A stretch of 64,000 nucleotides of DNA from Bacillota bacterium (GTDB lineage Bacteria > Bacillota > UBA994 > PWPR01): positions 36,220 through 100,219 of the forward strand of contig JANQLZ010000067.1 of NCBI GenBank assembly GCA_028280325.1, read 5' to 3'. The notes under the pieces were generated by a model. It ran no database searches. It was not told the origin of the DNA and saw nothing but the letters and a program-made list of their open reading frames with translations. Below are positions 1-8,693 of the stretch, piece after piece (position 1 is the stretch's first letter; each line of letters begins with the position of its first letter). The position numbers were made by a program, and so were the translations under genes.

Positions 1-746
1 AGAGAAAAATACTGGAAGATATGACTGATAATGGCCTATACCCTTATGCCCGATTTTACTTGAGGAATATCAAAGAGCAGAATGATGAGTTCTGGGCTAA
101 TCATTTTAATACTATTGGCTTAATCGGCATGCATGAAGCCCTGCAGAACTTCATGAATAAAGGGATTGAAACACCTGAAGGCCAAAAATTTGCCATTGAA
201 ATTCTAGATTACATGAGAGCCAAACTGCAGGATCTTCAGGAAAGCTCTAATATGATGTACAACCTGGAGGCTACCCCTGGTGAAGGGACAACCTATCGCT
301 TAGCTAAACTGGATAAAAAACGCTATCCCGATATCGTTACCTCTGGAAAAAAGGAACCGTATTATACTAATTCGACTCAACTGCCTGTCGATTTCACAGA
401 AGATATCTTCACTGCCTTTGAGCTGCAGGATGAGCTACAGACCCGTTACACTGGAGGAACAGTGCTGCATGGCTTTATCGGCGAGGCTCTGAGTGACTTG
501 AATGCCACTAAACAGTTGATTAAAACTTTGGCGAGCAACTTTAGATTACCATACTTTACGCTGTCTCCTACTTTTTCGATCTGCCCTGAGCATGGGCATC
601 TCAAGGGAGAACATTTTACCTGTCCTGATTGTCAGCAAGCCTGTGAGGTATGGAGTAGGGTAGTTGGCTACTATCGCCCTGTTCAATGCTGGAACGATGG
701 CAAGCAGGAAGAATTTAAAGAGCGTCAAGAGTACATTATTGCTTAA
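1..746 (+). CDS. nrdD: Anaerobic ribonucleoside-triphosphate reductase, C-terminal part (5' end outside window)
   Basis: This is the catalytic subunit of class III ribonucleotide reductase, which makes deoxyribonucleotides from ribonucleoside triphosphates without oxygen. The reading frame is open from the first bases, so the start lies upstream of the window. The last part shows the cysteine cluster typical of the zinc site (CPEHGH, then CPDC about 12 residues later) and the glycyl-radical motif RVVGYYRPV, whose glycine lies 25 residues from the C terminus. The nrdG-type activase follows 14 bases after the stop, as expected for an nrdDG operon. The identification is firm; only the roughly 240 C-terminal residues can be judged. 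Confidence 0.95.
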   Translation, partial: RKILEDMTDNGLYPYARFYLRNIKEQNDEFWANHFNTIGLIGMHEALQNFMNKGIETPEGQKFAIEILDYMRAKLQDLQESSNMMYNLEATPGEGTTYRLAKLDKKRYPDIVTSGKKEPYYTNSTQLPVDFTEDIFTAFELQDELQTRYTGGTVLHGFIGEALSDLNATKQLIKTLASNFRLPYFTLSPTFSICPEHGHLKGEHFTCPDCQQACEVWSRVVGYYRPVQCWNDGKQEEFKERQEYIIA

Positions 747-760
747 CGGACTGTGGACCG

Positions 761-1447
761 ATGATTGTTGATTTTATGCCCGTATCTCTTGTCGATTTCC
801 CGGGAAATATAGCGACAACAGTCTTTATCGGCAGTTGTAATCTGAGATGCTGCTACTGCCATAATGCCAAACTGCTTCAGGCAAATACCCCGCCTGGCAA
901 AGAAGAGGAGCTGTTTCACTACCTGGAAAGCCGTAAAAAACTGATTAACAGCGTCTGTATCACCGGTGGCGAACCCACCCTTTGGCCGGGCTTAATGAAT
1001 TTTATCTTAAAGTTAAAGTCACTCGACTACAATGTTAAGCTGGATACAAATGGTACTAACTTGAGGGTGTTAAAGCAGCTATTAGCCGAAAACCTGGTAG
1101 ATTACATCGCCATGGACATTAAAACTACACCAGCCAAATACGCTGACTTTGGAGCGAGCAAATCAGATATTGAGAACATTAAGGGCTGTGTCGAGCTGCT
1201 CAAAAACAGCGACATTAACTATGAGTTCAGGACAACTGTAATTGAGAGTCAATTCTCCACTGCAGATGCCCTGGAGACAGGTCAATGGCTTGAAGGGGCG
1301 ATGAATTACGTTCTGCAGGGCTTTAAATACAGCGACCAGTTATTAATGCCGGAAAGATGTCCTCAGTCAAATTGTCAGCTGGGTTATTTGGAACATTTGC
1401 AGGAAGTATTACGTCAGTATTTTAGAAACATAAAAATACGATACTAG
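761..1447 (+). CDS. nrdG: Anaerobic ribonucleotide reductase activating protein, radical SAM
   Basis: This radical-SAM enzyme would install the glycyl radical on the reductase encoded just upstream. The iron-sulfur motif CxxxCxxC is at C26, C30 and C33 (GSCNLRCCYCHN), and a glycine-rich SAM-binding segment (CITGGEPTL) follows at about residue 66. At 228 residues it is longer than the E. coli enzyme and fits the NrdG2-type branch common in Clostridia and archaea. The 14-base gap to nrdD points to one transcript. I see nothing unusual in it. Confidence 0.93.
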   Translation: MIVDFMPVSLVDFPGNIATTVFIGSCNLRCCYCHNAKLLQANTPPGKEEELFHYLESRKKLINSVCITGGEPTLWPGLMNFILKLKSLDYNVKLDTNGTNLRVLKQLLAENLVDYIAMDIKTTPAKYADFGASKSDIENIKGCVELLKNSDINYEFRTTVIESQFSTADALETGQWLEGAMNYVLQGFKYSDQLLMPERCPQSNCQLGYLEHLQEVLRQYFRNIKIRY

Positions 1448-1528
1448 CAGATATTTGAAACCAGTGGCACTGTGACCCGCTATGTGGTATGATATGCGAA
1501 GGTAATTAGTAATGGAGAGATTAAACAT

Positions 1529-2206
1529 ATGAAAAAAAGAGCTGTTATTTTTATATTAATGTTGTCCTTAGTTTTAACTATGTCTGCCTGCCAGCAGGAG
1601 AGTGCGCCTGATCCCAATCGGACGTTGGTGCTTGTCAATGATGAAGCAATTATTCAATCTGAATTTGATATAGAATACACCAAAAGTGCCGACTATATCG
1701 AGTCCCTGGGCTCTACTATAACCCCTGAAATGGAGACTCAGCTCAAAAACGACGTTTTACAGTCGATGATCAGAGACTTATTGTTAAAACAGTACGCCAA
1801 GAAGGACGATTACGAACCCACTGCAGAGAACATTGAGAACTTATATCAACAATATGTTACTCAACATGAAACCGAAGACAAACTTAAGGCTGCCCTGGAA
1901 GAAAGAGGTTTTACTGTTGAAGACTTTCGCAGTGATCTGGAACTGCAGTTGGATATTGATTACTATCTGAATCAATACGTCAAGGACAATGATTTGGTCA
2001 GTATGACAATTGTTACCGACAAAGAAGTTGAGGATGAGTTTTTGCGTTATGTTTTAGAAACCGGGAATGAAACCCTCAAGCTGAGTGATGTTGAAGCGCA
2101 GATTAAATCGTCTTTAGGTCAGCAAAAAATGCGGACGCTGATAACTAAAATAACAGACCAGCTGATGATCGAAAGCAAAATAGAAGACAAGGTTGTTTTT
2201 GAGTAA
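1529..2206 (+). CDS. SurA-N-like lipoprotein, putative extracytoplasmic folding factor
   Basis: The N terminus is a classic lipoprotein signal: two lysines, a hydrophobic stretch and a lipobox ending at C21 (LTMSAC). After it comes a segment like the N-terminal domain of SurA/PrsA foldases (LVNDEAIIQSEFD), followed by long charged helices. No parvulin PPIase domain is visible in the 225 residues, so it may be a chaperone-only relative, or another helical lipoprotein. It sits 81 bases after nrdG and ends just before a bidirectional terminator. The lipoprotein call is strong; the folding role is inferred from the family. Confidence 0.75.
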   Translation: MKKRAVIFILMLSLVLTMSACQQESAPDPNRTLVLVNDEAIIQSEFDIEYTKSADYIESLGSTITPEMETQLKNDVLQSMIRDLLLKQYAKKDDYEPTAENIENLYQQYVTQHETEDKLKAALEERGFTVEDFRSDLELQLDIDYYLNQYVKDNDLVSMTIVTDKEVEDEFLRYVLETGNETLKLSDVEAQIKSSLGQQKMRTLITKITDQLMIESKIEDKVVFE

Positions 2207-2257
2207 AACCTCCTGGTTTCGTTCAGCATTAAAACATACCATAGTTAAGATGTAAAA

Positions 2258-2294
2258 AGCCTAATAACTGAGTTAAAGCTCAGATTATCAGGCT
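2258..2294. terminator. Bidirectional terminator between the SurA-like gene and rsgA
   Basis: The arms AGCCTAATAACTGAG and its near-complement close over a five-base loop. A T-run follows on the minus side and a weaker T-rich stretch on the plus side, which suits two convergent genes. Confidence 0.8.
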
Positions 2295-2306
2295 ATTGTA
2301 TTTAGC

Positions 2307-3347
2307 TCAACTGCTTTTGTTTTTTATCTGTTTAATTCTGTTCTTTCTCTCCATATAGGCGGCTTCTTTCTGCAGCTTAAAGTAATTGCCAAGTCTTTTG
2401 GCTGACAGCTCTCCACTTTCGACAGCCTGCTTTACCGCACAGTGGGGTTCTGTCTGGTGCCGACAATCTCTAAACCTGCAGCTACGGGCCAGTTCTTCAA
2501 TATCTTTAAACGTACTATTAATTCCCTGGTCTACATCCATGATATGCAGCTCTCTCATACCCGGAGTATCTATGACAATACCCCCGTCCTTTAGCATAAC
2601 CAATTCCCGGTGTGTTGTCGTATGTCGGCCTTTACTATCGCTACGGCGAACCGGGCTGGTAGATAGTATTTCTGACCCTGCTAAATAATTTATCAATGTT
2701 GATTTGCCCACCCCCGAAGAACCGATTAAAGCCACTGTCTGGCCTGTCTTGAGGTATTCTTTCAATATAGCTAATCCTTTTTGAGATACAACACTGACAA
2801 CATGGGTGTTTACACCCAGAGCCGCGGTTTGAACCTGGCTCAATTTTTGAGGGATGTCTGCGCATAAATCCGCTTTTGTCAAAGCAATAACCGGACATGC
2901 TCCTCCTTCCCAGGCCATGATCAGGTAGCGTTCCAGTCTTCTGATGTTAAAATCCTGATTAAGCGAGATACAAATAAAGAGGTAATCAATATTGGCCGCC
3001 AAAATCTGCTCGCTTGTTTTCCGGCCGGCAACCTTTCGAGAAAACCTGCTTTTACGGGGAAAGATCTCATTAATAACAGAATGGCCCAAGGCTGAATCTG
3101 CGGCATTGACAATAACCCAATCTCCAACCACCGGGTATTGATCCAGGCTATCAGTTCTGTGCTGCATTTTGCCAGATATAGCAGCTAATACTTCACCTTC
3201 TGCTGTGAACACTTTGTACAAGCCTCTATTGACAACCGCAACCCGACCCGCCAGGTAATCGCTGTTGTTTTTGCCGTTGTACACTGTCAAGTAGTCTTGC
3301 AGCTTATCATTATAACCCAAACGTAATAAACGATCGTTAATCTTCAA
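2307..3347 (-). CDS. rsgA: Ribosome small-subunit-dependent GTPase A
   Basis: RsgA (YloQ/YjeQ) is a circularly permuted GTPase that acts late in 30S subunit maturation. The permuted order is visible: TKAD (157-160) comes before the P-loop GSSGVGKS (209-216) and DTPG (260-263). An N-terminal OB-fold region precedes these and a zinc site C290, C295, H297, C303 follows. Length (346 residues) is somewhat above the usual 290-350 midpoint because of a basic C-terminal tail. The start is TTG at 3345-3347, with GGAGG seven bases upstream. It is a single-gene unit preceded by about 310 bases of leader carrying a short peptide frame and two terminator hairpins, an unusual control region for this gene. 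Confidence 0.95.
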   Translation of the reverse strand: MKINDRLLRLGYNDKLQDYLTVYNGKNNSDYLAGRVAVVNRGLYKVFTAEGEVLAAISGKMQHRTDSLDQYPVVGDWVIVNAADSALGHSVINEIFPRKSRFSRKVAGRKTSEQILAANIDYLFICISLNQDFNIRRLERYLIMAWEGGACPVIALTKADLCADIPQKLSQVQTAALGVNTHVVSVVSQKGLAILKEYLKTGQTVALIGSSGVGKSTLINYLAGSEILSTSPVRRSDSKGRHTTTHRELVMLKDGGIVIDTPGMRELHIMDVDQGINSTFKDIEELARSCRFRDCRHQTEPHCAVKQAVESGELSAKRLGNYFKLQKEAAYMERKNRIKQIKNKSS

Positions 3348-3398
3348 CTAAGAACCTCCATAATTTTTGTTGTTCCCAGCTCAAAATGTTTAAAATAA

Positions 3399-3424
3399 AA
3401 ACCCCTCATTTGATTAAGGGGTTT
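3399..3424 (-). terminator. Second (rsgA-proximal) intrinsic terminator, T2
   Basis: An eight-base-pair stem (AAACCCCT with AGGGGTTT) closes a ten-base loop and is followed on the minus strand by TTTATTTT. It lies about 50 bases before the rsgA start, so any transcript from the upstream promoter must read through it. Its 5' arm can instead pair with 3521-3533 (see the leader finding). Confidence 0.75.
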
Positions 3425-3527
3425 ATTGTCAAAAATGAATTTCTTGCTACCATGTTTTAACGTAGTGTAAAACTAAGCTATAAACGTTGTAACAGCATCA
3501 ACAATATCAAAATTTAAAATAATAAAC

Positions 3528-3553
3528 CCTTAAAGCCAGGACCTGCTTTAAGG
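3528..3553 (-). terminator. First intrinsic terminator of the rsgA leader, T1
   Basis: On the minus strand CCTTAAAGC pairs perfectly with GCTTTAAGG over a short loop, followed by a T-rich run (GTTTATTATTTT). The 5' arm overlaps a second possible partner at 3577-3592 that ends inside the leader-peptide frame. This arrangement is typical of transcription attenuators. Confidence 0.75.
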
Positions 3554-3592
3554 ATGGCAACTGCTGATAGATACTATCCTAAAGAGCAGGTG
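3541..3592 (-). promoter_or_regulatory. Candidate antiterminator of the rsgA leader, AT1
   Basis: On the minus strand ACCTGCTCTTTAGGAT (3592-3577) is complementary, with one or two bulges, to ATCCTTAAAGCAGGT (3555-3541). The second segment contains the 5' arm of T1, so this pairing and T1 exclude each other. The first segment is the last six codons of the leader frame, so ribosome position would decide which structure forms. Confidence 0.6.
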
Positions 3593-3630
3593 TTAAATGC
3601 AGCTGATGTTGACAAATACTGTTTATTCAT
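3574..3630 (-). CDS. Putative 18-residue leader peptide upstream of rsgA
   Basis: A short frame reads MNKQYLSTSAAFNTCSLG and stops at TAG. AAAGGAG lies nine bases before its ATG. It begins about 28 bases after a near-consensus promoter, and its last codons form one arm of the candidate antiterminator. The combination of promoter, ribosome-binding site, short frame and alternative hairpins is the classic plan of translation-dependent attenuation. The peptide matches no leader I recognise. Its expression is inferred. Confidence 0.6.
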   Translation of the reverse strand: MNKQYLSTSAAFNTCSLG

Positions 3631-3664
3631 GAAACACCACTCCTTTACTGAAATATCACCATTA

Positions 3665-3693
3665 AGTATAGTATTGTTCTTTTCAGTTGTCAA
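3665..3693 (-). promoter_or_regulatory. Sigma-A promoter for the rsgA leader
   Basis: Read on the minus strand: TTGACA (3693-3688), a 17-base spacer, then TATACT (3670-3665). This is a near-perfect housekeeping promoter and would start transcription about 28 bases before the leader peptide. Confidence 0.8.
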
Positions 3694-3831
3694 TTAACCG
3701 CTGGTATTTTAAAATGGTGAATATAGATAAACTAAAACAGTGCAGATATGCAATCAAGCAATACTGTATGTTTATGAAGGTAATATTTACCTTAGCAGAT
3801 CGTTAATAATACTGAGATAAGGAGCAAAACC

Positions 3832-5103
3832 ATGCCTGCTTTAAGTCTGCCATATGGTCACAAGTCGATTGATTTTTACATTCCGGAACATAATTTGCTG
3901 GGTATAATCGAGCAGCAGAACACTTTACCGGTCTCTTCACCGCTGGAAGCAATTATTGACTCGCTGAACAGCCCGATAGCATCCCCAAAACTTGGGGAAC
4001 TGGTCAGCTTAAAGAATCCCCAAAAAATTGTTATTGTTGTCAACGATATTACCCGCCCCACACCCTACAACTACATGCTGCTCCCTCTGATTGAGACCCT
4101 TGCTCGAGCGGGCATTGCCGACAGTCAAATTACCCTGGTTGTTGCTACTGGCATTCACCGGCCCAACACTGCTGCTGAAAATGAACAGGCCTACACCAAA
4201 TCTATAACTGAGCGCTTTAAGATTATAAATCATAATCCCGATGCTGGCTTACAATATGTCGGCCAGCTCAGGGATGGTCAGCGCCTGCTGATAAACGCAG
4301 AGGTTGCTCAGGCTGACTTGCTGATAACCACCGGTTTAATTAACCTGCACTATTTTGCCGGCTACTCCGGTGGCAGAAAATCCATTTTACCTGGCGTGGC
4401 AGCCAGGGAGCTAATCACCTATAATCATTCTCGCATGAATGAGCCGGGATGCAGCAGTGGCAGTGTTGACGATAACCCCGTACACCATACCATGTTGGAG
4501 GCTGCCCGTTTAGTAAATGTCGACTTTATGCTCAATGTCGTGGTTAACGACAATAAGCAAATTGTTGAGGTTGTTTCAGGTGATATTGAGCAGGCCTGGC
4601 TTGAGGGTGTGCGGCGATGTCAAAAACTGTTTACCTACCCTCTGGGTCAAAAGGCAGATGTCGTCATTGCCAGTGCCGGGGGATATCCCAAAGATATCAA
4701 TGTTTACCAGGCCCAAAAAGCTATCGAACATGCCGCTCAGGCTGTGAAACCCGGCGGGGCTATTGTCCTCTGCGCCTCTTGCAGTGAGGGCTATGGTGAA
4801 GACACCTTTGAACAGTGGATGAACCGTGCTGCCAGCTGGCCTGATATAGTAGCCCGTTTTCATCAAAAATTTGAGCTGGGCGGACACAAAGCTTTTGCCC
4901 TGGCTCGCTCCCTTGCCGACAAACAGCTCATTTTGATATCTGATCTGGCTGAGCCAGTTGTAAAAAATCTGTTAATGACACCTGCCCAGTCTGCAGCAGA
5001 GGCTCTAAACCTAATCCACAACCAATACGGGCCAAACTGGTCAGGCTATATTATGCCCAATGCCAGCGGGGTCCTGCCTGTTAAGGAGGTAAGTTATGAG
5101 TAA
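3832..5103 (+). CDS. LarA-family (nickel-pincer lactate racemase-like) protein
   Basis: The protein belongs to the LarA/DUF2088 family, whose founding member racemises lactate with a nickel-pincer cofactor bound to a lysine. The family's key residues are visible: D72 and R75 (NDITRP), H109 (ATGIHRP), H173 (NLHYFAG) and the cofactor lysine K183 in GYSGGRKSILPG. Length (423 residues) is normal. No larB, larC or larE cofactor-synthesis gene is in the window. Many relatives act on other 2-hydroxyacids, so the substrate is open. RBS AAGGAG precedes the ATG, and the stop overlaps the next gene by eight bases. Confidence 0.85.
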   Translation: MPALSLPYGHKSIDFYIPEHNLLGIIEQQNTLPVSSPLEAIIDSLNSPIASPKLGELVSLKNPQKIVIVVNDITRPTPYNYMLLPLIETLARAGIADSQITLVVATGIHRPNTAAENEQAYTKSITERFKIINHNPDAGLQYVGQLRDGQRLLINAEVAQADLLITTGLINLHYFAGYSGGRKSILPGVAARELITYNHSRMNEPGCSSGSVDDNPVHHTMLEAARLVNVDFMLNVVVNDNKQIVEVVSGDIEQAWLEGVRRCQKLFTYPLGQKADVVIASAGGYPKDINVYQAQKAIEHAAQAVKPGGAIVLCASCSEGYGEDTFEQWMNRAASWPDIVARFHQKFELGGHKAFALARSLADKQLILISDLAEPVVKNLLMTPAQSAAEALNLIHNQYGPNWSGYIMPNASGVLPVKEVSYE

Positions 5104-5821
5104 ACAGAATGTCTACGATAATCAGGTATTTTTTGAGGGGTACTGTCAGACCCGCGCTAAAGCTGTAAACTATAATGATCTGCTGGAAAAACCAGCTGTA
5201 ATAAAGCTTTTGAGCTCCAAACACTACGATAGAGTGCTGGACCTGGGCTGTGGATTTGGCACTTATTCTGGATATTTAGCTGATCGAGGCTCAAAGGTTA
5301 CGGCAGTTGACATCTCCCGAAAAATGATTGATAAGGCCAGGTTAGAAAACTACCATCACAATATTGAATATCGGCAAGCCACTATGGAAGATTTTAATTA
5401 CCCCAGCAACACGTACAACCTGGTGTTGAGCACCTTAGCCTTGCATTATATCCAAGAACTGGACCCAGTAATTCATAACATAGCAAACTCCCTGACAAAT
5501 GATGGAGATTTTATATTTACTGTCGAACACCCGTCAGCACGGGCAGCCAAAGATATGGGCTGGGAAAGAGATGAAAGAGGAGAAAAACGCCACTGGCGGC
5601 TGGCTAATTATTTTGAAAGAGGAGAGCGCCAGGAACACTGGATAGTTGACGCAGTTATCAAGTATCACCGGACAATATCCGATTATTTTTATCTGCTGAA
5701 AAACAATGACTTTATTGTCCGGGATCTCATTGAAATCGAACCGGATGCTGATACTGCCAAACTGTTGCCGGAAGCAGTGCAGCGGCCTTCTTTTTTGCTG
5801 ATTAAAGCCGTCAAGCTCTAA
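5096..5821 (+). CDS. Class I SAM-dependent methyltransferase
   Basis: Motif I of the Rossmann-fold methyltransferases is clear (VLDLGCGFG, residues 47-55), followed by the acidic residue closing strand 2 (VTAVDIS) and a motif like LVLSTLALHYI. The 241-residue size fits the UbiE/COQ5-like small-molecule methyltransferases. The start overlaps the end of the LarA-like gene by eight bases, and AAGGAGG lies ahead of the ATG, so the two are probably translated together. The methyl acceptor cannot be told from sequence. Confidence 0.85.
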   Translation: MSKQNVYDNQVFFEGYCQTRAKAVNYNDLLEKPAVIKLLSSKHYDRVLDLGCGFGTYSGYLADRGSKVTAVDISRKMIDKARLENYHHNIEYRQATMEDFNYPSNTYNLVLSTLALHYIQELDPVIHNIANSLTNDGDFIFTVEHPSARAAKDMGWERDERGEKRHWRLANYFERGERQEHWIVDAVIKYHRTISDYFYLLKNNDFIVRDLIEIEPDADTAKLLPEAVQRPSFLLIKAVKL

Positions 5822-5838
5822 ACTGGCATACTGCTGGC

Positions 5839-6852
5839 CTACTTGGAGGAATAAAACCGCCCTCCAGGCCTCAGAACGGCAAAATAAAATCCATAGCCAG
5901 CAGCAATATGAGCCACCATAATTAGAATATTGGGCAGGATTCGAGTCAGGTTGCTGCCATTTGAAATAGCTATGATACCATCGAAAATCGGATAACTGGG
6001 TATCAGGTTAAAAAAGGCTTTGATATGTTCCAGGTTTGGCGGCATGATGAACGCAATAATTGGAACAAAGATCAACACCAGTAAAACTACCTTAGTGGTT
6101 ATGATGGCCACCACCAAATCTGGAGCCAAAGACCCGACTACCAGACCTATAATTGAAACATAAGCTGCAGCAATAGTTAAGAACGGCAGTAAATAAACCA
6201 ATTTACCGCTGCTAAACAGCATAAAGCCGATCACAAACGTTATGACCACCGTTCCCAGAAAACCCAGGATAATTTTTTGCACGGCATACTGAGTTGGCGA
6301 TATTGGCATGATCTGATTTAGGACTGCTATTCCTTCTTCCTTTTCAGATACCATGGTGAAAATGATAAAAGTACTGCCTAGATACAAGGCCATCATCATC
6401 GTGATAGCTATGATTAAACTGATCATCTGATCATGGTTAGCAGTTAAGATTTCGCTCTCCGCTGGATCAGAGGAAGCATTTCCTGAAAGAACGCTGGCCA
6501 TAACAGCTGTCAATTTGTGGGTCAGAGTTGTTTCATTACCTTCAAGAAAAAAATTGTATTTGCTCGATTCATTATCGTAAACTACCCCTATTACCTCATC
6601 AGTATTATTTAACACCCTGGCTTTTAAATCTGCTACAGTGGGATATTGCTCAATTTGGGCTAACTCCCTCAGTTGTTCTAGCTGTTCACCTGCTAGATTG
6701 CCCTCAACAACAGCCAGCTGAGGCTCCAGCACTATAACTGAAGGAACATAAAATTTCAGGACTAAAGCCACTACTACCGGCAGACAGATTGATAGAACTA
6801 TTATTTTGTCTCGCAGTGAATTTTTTAACTGCAATTTTAAGATATCTAACAT
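5839..6852 (-). CDS. ABC-2 type permease (second membrane subunit of exporter)
   Basis: This 337-residue integral membrane protein has one N-terminal segment, a large extracytoplasmic loop (about 40-150) and a block of five or six C-terminal membrane segments. That is the layout of ABC-2 family exporters such as NatB or BcrB types. It is the last gene of the minus-strand array, four bases after the first permease gene. It probably works with that permease and the ATPase at 7842. The substrate is unknown; peptide antibiotics are common for exporters next to a two-component system. Confidence 0.8.
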   Translation of the reverse strand: MLDILKLQLKNSLRDKIIVLSICLPVVVALVLKFYVPSVIVLEPQLAVVEGNLAGEQLEQLRELAQIEQYPTVADLKARVLNNTDEVIGVVYDNESSKYNFFLEGNETTLTHKLTAVMASVLSGNASSDPAESEILTANHDQMISLIIAITMMMALYLGSTFIIFTMVSEKEEGIAVLNQIMPISPTQYAVQKIILGFLGTVVITFVIGFMLFSSGKLVYLLPFLTIAAAYVSIIGLVVGSLAPDLVVAIITTKVVLLVLIFVPIIAFIMPPNLEHIKAFFNLIPSYPIFDGIIAISNGSNLTRILPNILIMVAHIAAGYGFYFAVLRPGGRFYSSK

Positions 6853-6856
6853 AATA

Positions 6857-7849
6857 CTAACTTCTCTTCATTTCTCTATTGATCATTTTTAGATTGATCA
6901 AATACAAAATTATCAGGGTAGCACCACAAACCAGGTAATATCCGGCACTGGGTGTGGCCCTGTTAAAGAATACCTGACGCAGATTGTTATATAGATGATA
7001 GGTGGGAAAATATCTGATACCTCTCCAGTTCAGCTGGGTGTTAACAAATAGAAAAACCGGTGAAGTAAAGGCCACGATTATCACCGTATAGGCAAAAACA
7101 AATTGCTTAAAATTTCGATACTGCAGTGAACACATAAAACCCAGTAATACCATCAGCGGCGATAAAACTAAGATCTGAGTCATAACTTTTAGTACTATTT
7201 GCTGAAAATAAGCGATATCAAGATTGAGCAAACCCATTAACAGGACAAAACATATTTTCAGAACTAAAAATACGACGATCTTTGATAACACCAGCATCGA
7301 TTTTTTAACTGGAAGAATGCTGTATACTTTAATTATCCCCATCTGCTTTTCTTTAAAAAACAGGGCTGCAATGCTGAGAAAGCTAATGGCCGTTATTTCA
7401 AAAAAAACTACCACACTGGTCATTTCAATCCTTTTCTGCTCCGACTGAGTAATTGACCCCAGTATTTGAGTATTATAATCTGCTGATTCCCGGCCTGTTG
7501 CCTGCCAGGCATAATAGTATTTTAGGTTGTTAAGCCTGGGGCTGCCGGTATCATTATAGATAATTTTAGACCCGGATTTACTTTTAACCACACCGATCGC
7601 TTCCCGGTCCATGTTCAGCATGTCATATAAACCCTGCTCACTATTGACCTGAGTTATCTCAGCAGCTGAACCTGACTGAGTGAGTGCATCATAAACATAA
7701 ACCTGATACCCCGGGATATCACCCTGGCTGTAAATAAAATTTATATAGAAACTGTAAAGCAACAGCGAACCCAATAAGATCAGGTACTGCTTGCTTCTGA
7801 ACACTGCCTTAAAATCATTCCTTAGAACTGCCAAAAACTGTTTAATCAT
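6857..7849 (-). CDS. ABC-2 type permease (first membrane subunit of exporter)
   Basis: This 330-residue protein shows an N-terminal membrane segment after a basic start (FRSKQYLILLGSLLLYSFY), an extracytoplasmic loop, and five further hydrophobic stretches between about 165 and 320. Its start overlaps the stop of the ATPase gene by eight bases, and the second permease begins four bases after its end. The two permeases differ strongly, which suggests a heterodimeric exporter. Confidence 0.8.
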   Translation of the reverse strand: MIKQFLAVLRNDFKAVFRSKQYLILLGSLLLYSFYINFIYSQGDIPGYQVYVYDALTQSGSAAEITQVNSEQGLYDMLNMDREAIGVVKSKSGSKIIYNDTGSPRLNNLKYYYAWQATGRESADYNTQILGSITQSEQKRIEMTSVVVFFEITAISFLSIAALFFKEKQMGIIKVYSILPVKKSMLVLSKIVVFLVLKICFVLLMGLLNLDIAYFQQIVLKVMTQILVLSPLMVLLGFMCSLQYRNFKQFVFAYTVIIVAFTSPVFLFVNTQLNWRGIRYFPTYHLYNNLRQVFFNRATPSAGYYLVCGATLIILYLINLKMINREMKRS

Positions 7850-8693
7850 TGGAAAGCCTCTTGCCTGTCAGCTTAATAAAAATATCCTCGAGGGTCTGTC
7901 CCCGGGTTTTAATACTGACGATTCGATCATTGCTAAACCTTAAGTTTTTATTAAAATCCTGAGCATCAAGCGAAATCTGCTTTTTTTGACCGCGATCAAG
8001 ATACTCTATTTCCACGATACTGTCGGAATGGGAATGTTTCAACTTGTCAGGCGTGTCGATGGTGTTAATCCTGCCTTCAACGATAAAGGCCACGCGATCG
8101 CACAACTCATCGGCTACAAACATGTTATGAGTCGTCAGAAATATCGTCGTTCCCCTGCTTTGTTCCTGTTTAATGATTTGCTTAACCAATACTGCGCCAG
8201 CTGGATCCAGGCCGCTGACCGGTTCATCCAGGAACAGCGTTTGCGGACTGTTCAGTAGACAACGGGCCAGGCTCGTGCGCTGCCGCATTCCCTTAGAATA
8301 ATGCTTGACCTGTTTATGACGAAAACCTCGTTCCAACCCGACCAGGTCCAATAGCTCATCGATCTGTCTGACCCGATGCCGAGGATAAAAATTAGAAAAG
8401 TATTTTAGGTTATCTACAGCACTTAAGGTACTGTAAAGATAGGGCATCTCAAATAAGACCCCGATATCTTCATAAAACCCACCGGCAACCTCTTTAATAT
8501 GGTAATCATTGATGATAACTGAGCCCTGATAATCAGGTAAAATGCCCAGCAATACCTTCTGAGTGGTCGACTTGCCTGAGCCGTTTGGCCCCAGGAACCC
8601 GAATATTTCACCTCGATTTACAGTAAAATTCAGCTGATGCAAAACATTATCGGGGGGTTTATAGGCAAAGCTCAGCTGTTCAACTTTAATCAT
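7842..8693 (-). CDS. ABC transporter ATP-binding protein
   Basis: All ABC ATPase motifs are intact: Walker A GPNGSGKS (35-42), signature YSKGMRQR, Walker B FLDEPVSGLDPAG and the switch histidine in TTHNM. The C-terminal extension of about 60 residues is typical of BcrA/NatA-type exporter ATPases. It drives the two ABC-2 permeases encoded downstream with overlapping or nearly touching reading frames. Its ATG overlaps the end of a 43-codon membrane-peptide gene. Confidence 0.92.
   Translation of the reverse strand: MIKVEQLSFAYKPPDNVLHQLNFTVNRGEIFGFLGPNGSGKSTTQKVLLGILPDYQGSVIINDYHIKEVAGGFYEDIGVLFEMPYLYSTLSAVDNLKYFSNFYPRHRVRQIDELLDLVGLERGFRHKQVKHYSKGMRQRTSLARCLLNSPQTLFLDEPVSGLDPAGAVLVKQIIKQEQSRGTTIFLTTHNMFVADELCDRVAFIVEGRINTIDTPDKLKHSHSDSIVEIEYLDRGQKKQISLDAQDFNKNLRFSNDRIVSIKTRGQTLEDIFIKLTGKRLSND

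Noticed and set aside
3406..3453. A 15-codon frame (MVARNSFLTINPLIK) between T1 and T2 of the rsgA leader
   Set aside because: It has no ribosome-binding site, although its position over T2 is tempting; kept out of the feature list.
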